Below, piece by piece: positions 6,715 to 10,490 of a stretch of 10,490 nucleotides of DNA. The notes under the pieces are model-generated. The model did not search any database. It saw nothing but the letters and a program-made list of their open reading frames with translations, and was not told the origin of the DNA. Source of the DNA: an uncultured Angelakisella sp. (GTDB lineage: Bacteria; Bacillota; Clostridia; Oscillospirales; Ruminococcaceae); the NCBI GenBank assembly GCA_947564495.1, contig CANOCD010000024.1:1-10490 (forward strand). The letters run 5' to 3'. Each line of letters begins with the position of its first letter. Positions within the stretch are counted from its first letter, which is position 1. Both the position numbers and the translations under genes were made by a program.

Positions 6715-7875
6715 TTATAGTACCTCTTGGTACAGTTTTTTGGCGTCCTCCAGGGTGACCTCCCGGGGGTTGTTCACTAGGAGCCGCTGGACCTCCATCC
6801 CGGCGGCGGCCAGCCGGTCCAGGTCCCCGGCGGGGACCCCCAGTTCCCGGAGGCTCGTGGGGATCTTCAGGCGGCGGACGATCTCCTCCAGCCGGGCGAT
6901 GACCCAGGCGGACTTTTCCTCCGGGGCCCGGAGCCGCTCTTCCTCGTGGCAGCACCGGTCGTAGACCCGGGCCAGGCGGTCCCGGCAGGCGGGCTCGTTG
7001 AAGCGAATCACCGGGGCCAGGAGGACGGCGTTGGACACCCCGTGGGGGATGTGGTACCTCCCCCCCAGGGGGTAGCTGAGGGCGTGGACGGCGGTGGTCC
7101 CCGAGGCGGTGATGGCAAGGCCCCCGTAGCAGGCGGCCAGCTGCATCCGCTCCTTTTCCGCCATGGCCTCGGGGTCCAGGCAGGCTTTTTCGATGTTGTT
7201 TAGGATGAGGTCCAGCCCCTCCAGGGCGTAAAGGTCGCTGAGGGGGTTGGCCTTGTTCCCGGTGTAACACTCGATGCAGTGGGCCAGGGCGTCCACCCCG
7301 GTGGCGGCGGCGATCCTGGGGGGCAGGTCCTTGATGAGCCGGGCGTCCAGGATGACGTAGTCGGCCACCATGGCGTCGCTGACGATGCCCGCCTTCAGCG
7401 CCTTTTCCGGCACCGCCACGATGGCGTTGGGGGTCACCTCCGCCCCGGTCCCCGCCGTGGTGGGGATGAGGACGGCGGGCAGGCGCTTCCTGGCCCGGGA
7501 GGGGTCCTCCAGCAGGTCCCGGACGGTGTAGTCCCGGGTGGCCAGGACCCCGGCCAGCTTTGCGGTGTCCAGGACGCTGCCGCCGCCGCAGGCCACGATC
7601 ATATCCGCCCCGGCCTCCCGGAAGCGGTCAGCCAGACCCTGGACCGTGTCACAGTCGGGCTCCGGGGGGATGTCGTCCAGGACGTAGTAGTCCACCCGGG
7701 CGTCCTCCACGGCGTTTTGGACCAGGGGGAAGAGCCCGGCGGCTTTTATCCCCTTGTCGGTGAACACCGCCGCCCGCTTTGCCCCGGCGGCCCGGAGGAT
7801 GGCGGTGAGGTTTTCCATGGCGTTTTCCCCGCTGTAAACGGCACGGGGCATTTTGAGACTGTAGGTGGTAAGCAT
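6715..7875 (-). CDS. Iron-containing alcohol dehydrogenase
   Basis: NAD(P)-dependent group III alcohol dehydrogenase that interconverts an alcohol and an aldehyde or ketone in the cytoplasm. The 386-residue length is typical. The N-terminal Rossmann-like domain carries CGGGSVLDTAK at 96-106 and PTTAGTGAEVTP at 138-149, both of which bind the dinucleotide. The C-terminal helical domain has all four metal ligands: Asp195 and His199 in GVDALAHCIE, His264 in TAVHALSYPLGG, and His278 in YHIPHGVSNA. The ATG at 7875 follows TAAGGAGGG, which overlaps the stop codon of the upstream sialidase-like gene (12-bp gap). Placed between the propeller protein and the aldolase, it probably handles an aldehyde intermediate of the pathway. 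Substrate and preferred direction cannot be read from the sequence. Confidence 0.93.
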   Translation of the reverse strand: MLTTYSLKMPRAVYSGENAMENLTAILRAAGAKRAAVFTDKGIKAAGLFPLVQNAVEDARVDYYVLDDIPPEPDCDTVQGLADRFREAGADMIVACGGGSVLDTAKLAGVLATRDYTVRDLLEDPSRARKRLPAVLIPTTAGTGAEVTPNAIVAVPEKALKAGIVSDAMVADYVILDARLIKDLPPRIAAATGVDALAHCIECYTGNKANPLSDLYALEGLDLILNNIEKACLDPEAMAEKERMQLAACYGGLAITASGTTAVHALSYPLGGRYHIPHGVSNAVLLAPVIRFNEPACRDRLARVYDRCCHEEERLRAPEEKSAWVIARLEEIVRRLKIPTSLRELGVPAGDLDRLAAAGMEVQRLLVNNPREVTLEDAKKLYQEVL

Positions 7876-7887
7876 GAGAAGCCCTCC

Positions 7888-9048
7888 TTATCTTGTCCGG
7901 GCGGCGGTGGGGTTGTAGAGCCCCACCCGCTCCCGCTTTTGGCCCATGACCGCCTCCTCGGTGAAGGAGAGGTACTTGATCCCCTTCCGGGTGCGGGCGG
8001 CGTAGGCCAGGTGGAGCCGCCCGTCCCGGGACTGCATGAGATAGGGGTACTCGTACTGGAGGTTGTTGGTCCGGTTCTCCTCCCCCATGAACCCTTCCCC
8101 CCGCTCCATCCAGCGGATCATGGGGAAGGTCAGGCCGCCGTCCTCCGACAGGGCCACCGCCACCGGGCACCGGAGCCCCGGCCAGGCGGCCTTGCCGGGC
8201 CGGGGGTCGGGGGTGCGGGTTGGGTTATAGACGATGGCGACCCGCCCGCTTTGGAGCCGCAGGGCGCTGATGCTGGAGTTGTTGTTGGGCAGAGGGGTGG
8301 GGACCGGCTCGGTCCAGCTCTCCCCCTGGTCGGCGGACTCGCTGCGGTAGATGAAGTCCGCCTCCCGGCTCCGCATAAAGGCGGCCAGGCGGCCCTCCCC
8401 CAGCTCCACCACGTTGGCGTGGACCCGGCCCCGGCTCCCCGGCATCATCACCAGCCGCCAGCTTTCGCCCCCATCGTCGGAGATGCGGAAGGCGGTGGGG
8501 TCCCCGGAAAGGCCCTCCGCCGAATCGGTGCAGAGCCAGTTGGCGAAGATCCAGCGGCCGCTGCTAAGGACCTGTATGGGCTGGCGGCAGAAGGTCCCCT
8601 CTTCGGGGAAGAGGGTGTCGTAAGGCCCCCAGGTCCTTCCGCCGTCCAGGCTCTTCTGCCGGCGCACCTGGGAGGTGTACTGCATATTGTCCTTTCCCGG
8701 CTGGCGGTCCAGCTGGGCGGTGTAGAGGGCCCAGACCTCCCCCTGGGGGGCCAGGAAGAGGGAGGGGTTCTGCTCGCTCCGGGCGGGGTCGCCGGAGATG
8801 TCCACCGGGGGCAGCCAGGCCCCCTCCCCGGCGGGGAGCCGGGAGCAGACGATGCGGATGTCGGCGCTCCCCTCGTAGGTCCCGGCGAACCAGGCGCAGA
8901 GGAGGCTCCCGTCGGGGAGTTCCAGCAGGGCGGGGGCGTGGGCGGTGGGATAGCCCCCTGTGGGGAGCAGGGCCTCCACCGTGCCCATCTCCGGGTCATG
9001 GTACAAGGTTCCGTCGGCGGTCAGGCCGGGAAGCACAGGGTAGGTCAT
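7888..9048 (-). CDS. Sialidase-like BNR/Asp-box beta-propeller protein (BNR_2 family), no signal peptide
   Basis: 386-residue protein of the sialidase-fold BNR_2 group, often labelled exo-alpha-sialidase by automatic annotation. Four Asp boxes are visible: SLDGGRTW 133-140, SDDGGESW 190-197, SADQGESW 238-245 and the weaker SEDGGLTF 301-308, evenly spaced as expected for propeller blades. Other group features are APALLELPDGSLLCAWFAG (38-56), NNNSSISALRLQSGRVAIVYN (255-275) and the closing EYPYLMQSRDGRLHLAYAAR. There is no signal peptide, membrane anchor or carbohydrate-binding module, so it should act in the cytoplasm, unlike secreted sialidases. The start is the ATG at 9048, which overlaps the kinase TGA (ATGA) with AGGAGG just upstream; reading stays open further upstream, but there it overlaps the kinase gene in another frame. 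It could be a glycosidase or lyase on an imported oligosaccharide, or a non-sialidase propeller enzyme; true sialidase activity is doubtful. Confidence 0.85.
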   Translation of the reverse strand: MTYPVLPGLTADGTLYHDPEMGTVEALLPTGGYPTAHAPALLELPDGSLLCAWFAGTYEGSADIRIVCSRLPAGEGAWLPPVDISGDPARSEQNPSLFLAPQGEVWALYTAQLDRQPGKDNMQYTSQVRRQKSLDGGRTWGPYDTLFPEEGTFCRQPIQVLSSGRWIFANWLCTDSAEGLSGDPTAFRISDDGGESWRLVMMPGSRGRVHANVVELGEGRLAAFMRSREADFIYRSESADQGESWTEPVPTPLPNNNSSISALRLQSGRVAIVYNPTRTPDPRPGKAAWPGLRCPVAVALSEDGGLTFPMIRWMERGEGFMGEENRTNNLQYEYPYLMQSRDGRLHLAYAARTRKGIKYLSFTEEAVMGQKRERVGLYNPTAARTR

Positions 9049-9060
9049 AGCGTTTCCTCC
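9045..9060 (-). promoter_or_regulatory. Translational coupling site (ATGA overlap with internal Shine-Dalgarno)
   Basis: On the - strand, GAGGAGGAAACGCTATGA holds the last codons and TGA of the kinase, an AGGAGG for the next gene and the ATG of the sialidase-like gene, which shares TGA bases with the stop. This fixes the start of the sialidase-like protein at 9048. Confidence 0.8.
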
Positions 9061-10331
9061 TCTTGGTTTGGGGTGGTATGGGTGGCGGCCAGCATCGCCG
9101 GCATCTTTTCGATGAGGTCCTCCCCGCCGAAGCCCCCGGACTTGGAAATGACGTAGCGGGTGCAGTTCCGGTAGGTGAAGCGGGAAAGCACCACCCCTCG
9201 CTCCAGCTCGCAGACCGGCTGGAGTTCCCGGACCCCCATGTAGTCCATGCACTGGAGGAGGGTGTCCCCCCCGGTGACCAGCAGCGTCCCCAGGGCGGGG
9301 GTGGGGAAAAGGCGGCTGACCATATACCCCACCGACCGGGAGATGCCGGTGCGGATGTCCTCGGTGGTCAGCCCCCGGGCGGCGGCGTAGGCGGCGGTGG
9401 GGCCGTTGCCCCCGAAGTCGTTGGTCTCGATGATCCGCCAGGGCTCCCGCTCCAGGATGCCCTGGAGGACGCCGAACTCGGCAGCCCCCTGTTCGGTGAG
9501 CCAGTAGTCCCGGTCCAGCTTCTGTTCCGGGGAAAGGCGGATGCGGAGGAACCCGGCCCCCTCCGCCCGGTCCAGCTGGGCGATGGTGATGGGGTTGACG
9601 CTGCCGCAGATGACCAGCAGCCGGGTGTCCAGGGGGGGCGGCGGGACGGGGCCGCCCCTGCCCAGGCCCAGCAGCCCCGGGATCACCGCCCCGAAGCCGG
9701 CGCACCCCGCCATGATCCGGAGCTTTCCCGCCTCCAGCAGCCGCCCCCCGGTGGCCCGCAGGTCCTCCGGGGTGGCGGCGTCAAAGACGGTGATGCCCTT
9801 TCCTTCCGGCGGGGGCCCTTCGGCAAGGGGCGGGCGGCTCTCCACCGGCAAAGAACACTGCTCGGCAATGAGTTCTGTGACCCGGGAGTGGCGCACCGGC
9901 TCGAAGGGGTCCCTGCCAAAGACGCTTTCCGCCACCGGGGTCTCCCCGATGTAGTGGACCCCCTGCCGGGTCACCCGCCCCATCTGGGGAAAGGCGGGGA
10001 GGAAGGGGAGCCACCTCTCCCCGCTGGCGGCAAGGAGGGCGGCCAGCTCCGCCCCGATGTTCCCCCGGAGGGCCGAGTCGGTCTTTTTGTAGATGTGGGG
10101 GACGGCCAGCTCCACGGCCTGGCGGACGATCCCCGCCACCGCCCGGCGGGCCTCCCCCGGGAGGAGGTGCCGGGTCTCGGCGTCCACCACCAGCACCTCG
10201 CAGGCCGGGGCCCCCTCCAGGCCCAGGCCCGGCCCCGCCAGGACCCGGACGTCGGCGCCCCAGGCGGAAAACTGGACCCCGGTATCCAGAGCGCCGGTGA
10301 AATCATCCGCAATGATGAGCAGTTTTGGCAT
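9045..10331 (-). CDS. Four-carbon acid sugar kinase (DUF1537 family)
   Basis: ATP-dependent kinase of the DUF1537 family; characterised members phosphorylate D-threonate, D-erythronate or 3-oxo-tetronate at C4 in bacterial acid-sugar catabolism. The 428-residue length is typical of the two-domain family. The N-terminal sugar-binding domain shows IADDFTGALDTGVQF at 7-21 and YKKTDSALRGNIGAEL at 81-96. The C-terminal nucleotide-binding domain shows CGSVNPITIAQLD at 242-254, TGGDTLLQCM at 353-362 and YVISKSGGFGGEDLI at 393-407. The ATG at 10331 has AGGAGG (10341-10346) 9 bases upstream. It is the first gene of the operon, and its stop overlaps the start of the sialidase-like gene by 4 bp. Together with the PdxA homologue four genes downstream it makes the known kinase plus oxidative decarboxylase pair leading to dihydroxyacetone phosphate. 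The exact C4 stereoisomer is unknown. Confidence 0.93.
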   Translation of the reverse strand: MPKLLIIADDFTGALDTGVQFSAWGADVRVLAGPGLGLEGAPACEVLVVDAETRHLLPGEARRAVAGIVRQAVELAVPHIYKKTDSALRGNIGAELAALLAASGERWLPFLPAFPQMGRVTRQGVHYIGETPVAESVFGRDPFEPVRHSRVTELIAEQCSLPVESRPPLAEGPPPEGKGITVFDAATPEDLRATGGRLLEAGKLRIMAGCAGFGAVIPGLLGLGRGGPVPPPPLDTRLLVICGSVNPITIAQLDRAEGAGFLRIRLSPEQKLDRDYWLTEQGAAEFGVLQGILEREPWRIIETNDFGGNGPTAAYAAARGLTTEDIRTGISRSVGYMVSRLFPTPALGTLLVTGGDTLLQCMDYMGVRELQPVCELERGVVLSRFTYRNCTRYVISKSGGFGGEDLIEKMPAMLAATHTTPNQEEETL

Positions 10332-10370
10332 GGTCTTTCTCCTCCTGTCGGGTCGGTCACGACGGTATCT

Positions 10371-10399
10371 ATTGTACCAGTTCCTTTCCCCCGCCCCAA
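10371..10399 (-). promoter_or_regulatory. Candidate promoter of the sugar-acid operon, extended -10 type
   Basis: On the - strand, TACAAT (10371-10376) is preceded by TGG, giving an extended -10 (TGnTACAAT). A weak -35, TTGGGG (10394-10399), lies 17 bp upstream. Transcription would start near 10364, about 33 bases before the kinase ATG. Confidence 0.55.
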
Positions 10400-10419
10400 G
10401 TCCACCGGCGGCGAAAACT

Positions 10420-10438
10420 GTCCTAAAATAAAACGATT
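10420..10438. promoter_or_regulatory. Operator-like motif, copy B
   Basis: The core on the + strand is GTCCTAAAATAAAACGATT, identical to copy A at 16 of 19 positions; the likeness extends one or two bases on the left (CT) and into TTGA on the right. Its centre is about 70 bp upstream of the predicted start site of the operon. Its dyad symmetry is weaker than in copies A and C. Confidence 0.6.
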
Positions 10439-10469
10439 TGATATTTTCTCCGAGCGTCCCCGAAATAAC

Positions 10470-10488
10470 GTTCCAAAAAGAAACGTTT
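10470..10488. promoter_or_regulatory. Operator-like motif, copy C
   Basis: The core on the + strand is GTTCCAAAAAGAAACGTTT, 15 of 19 identical to copy A. Its right part lies in a perfect 12-bp palindrome, AGAAACGTTTCT (10479-10490), with central CG, the typical form of a LacI-family half-site pair. The window ends here, so the site may extend further. It sits exactly 50 bp from copy B and about 120 bp upstream of the predicted start site, the same distance as copy A from its own. Confidence 0.62.
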
Positions 10489-10490
10489 CT

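Larger units (their letters stand above)
10332..10490 (-). promoter_or_regulatory. Control region of the kinase-to-PdxA operon (runs off window)
   Basis: The 159 bp upstream of the kinase gene contain a candidate promoter, a strong ribosome binding site and two operator-like motif copies 50 bp apart. The part beyond about 10410 is A+T-rich compared with the coding DNA. The region continues past the window edge, so more sites or a divergent gene may follow. Confidence 0.7.

Noticed and set aside
5793..9048. A sialic acid (nan) catabolic cluster, suggested by the sialidase-like and NanA-family genes with a TRAP transporter
   Set aside because: No epimerase, ManNAc kinase or GlcNAc-6-P enzymes are present, the sialidase-like protein is not exported, and the aldolase motifs are not NanA-like. 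The kinase and PdxA genes point to sugar acids instead.
7279..9156. A 625-codon open frame on the + strand
   Set aside because: It is antisense to the alcohol dehydrogenase and sialidase-like genes, has low-complexity Gly/Pro/His composition, and lacks a recognisable family.
9049..9705. N-terminal extension of the sialidase-like reading frame
   Set aside because: The frame is open upstream of 9048 but overlaps the kinase gene, encodes an Arg/Gly/Pro-rich shadow, and the ATG at 9048 has a proper AGGAGG and ATGA overlap.

Overview
The window reads as one side of a sugar-acid catabolic locus from a GC-rich Gram-positive anaerobe. Strong TAAGGAGG-type ribosome binding sites, very high third-position GC and the gene families (iron-containing alcohol dehydrogenase, TRAP transporter, DUF1537 kinase, PdxA homologue) suggest a Clostridia/Oscillospiraceae-type gut bacterium. 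That taxonomic guess is inference, not something I can prove from this stretch.

Layout. On the + strand, bases 1-830 carry the C-terminal effector domain of a LacI-family repressor whose DNA-binding part lies before the window. A 13-bp perfect hairpin (853-888) then forms a likely bidirectional terminator. Everything else is on the - strand. From right to left: a 159-bp promoter region at the right edge with two copies of a conserved operator-like motif, a DUF1537 four-carbon acid sugar kinase (9045-10331), a BNR/Asp-box sialidase-like protein (7888-9048), an iron-containing alcohol dehydrogenase (6715-7875), a DapA/NanA-family aldolase (5793-6701) and a PdxA-family dehydrogenase (4710-5777). 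These five genes are packed with a 4-bp overlap or 12-15-bp gaps and look like one operon. A 297-bp intergenic region (4413-4709) follows, with a third copy of the motif and a candidate promoter. It leads into the TRAP transporter small and large permease genes (3945-4412, 2624-3925) and a two-module alpha/beta hydrolase (911-2545).

How the genes may work together. The esterase-like hydrolase and the propeller protein could free or trim an acidic sugar, and the TRAP permease would import an organic acid. The DapA-like aldolase would cleave a 2-keto-3-deoxy acid to pyruvate plus an aldehyde, and the alcohol dehydrogenase would interconvert aldehyde and alcohol or acid-level intermediates. The DUF1537 kinase plus PdxA pair matches the known route in which a four-carbon sugar acid is 4-phosphorylated, then oxidised and decarboxylated to dihydroxyacetone phosphate. 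The kinase-PdxA pairing is well founded in the families; the substrate and the joining of the aldolase branch to the kinase branch are unknown.

The most notable points are the three-copy 19-bp motif shared by both promoter regions, the unusual gene combination, the TRAP system with no substrate-binding protein in view, the signal-less sialidase-like protein, and the tandem hydrolase whose first module has Glu in place of the nucleophile Ser. I see no tRNA, rRNA, CRISPR array, insertion sequence or phage gene.
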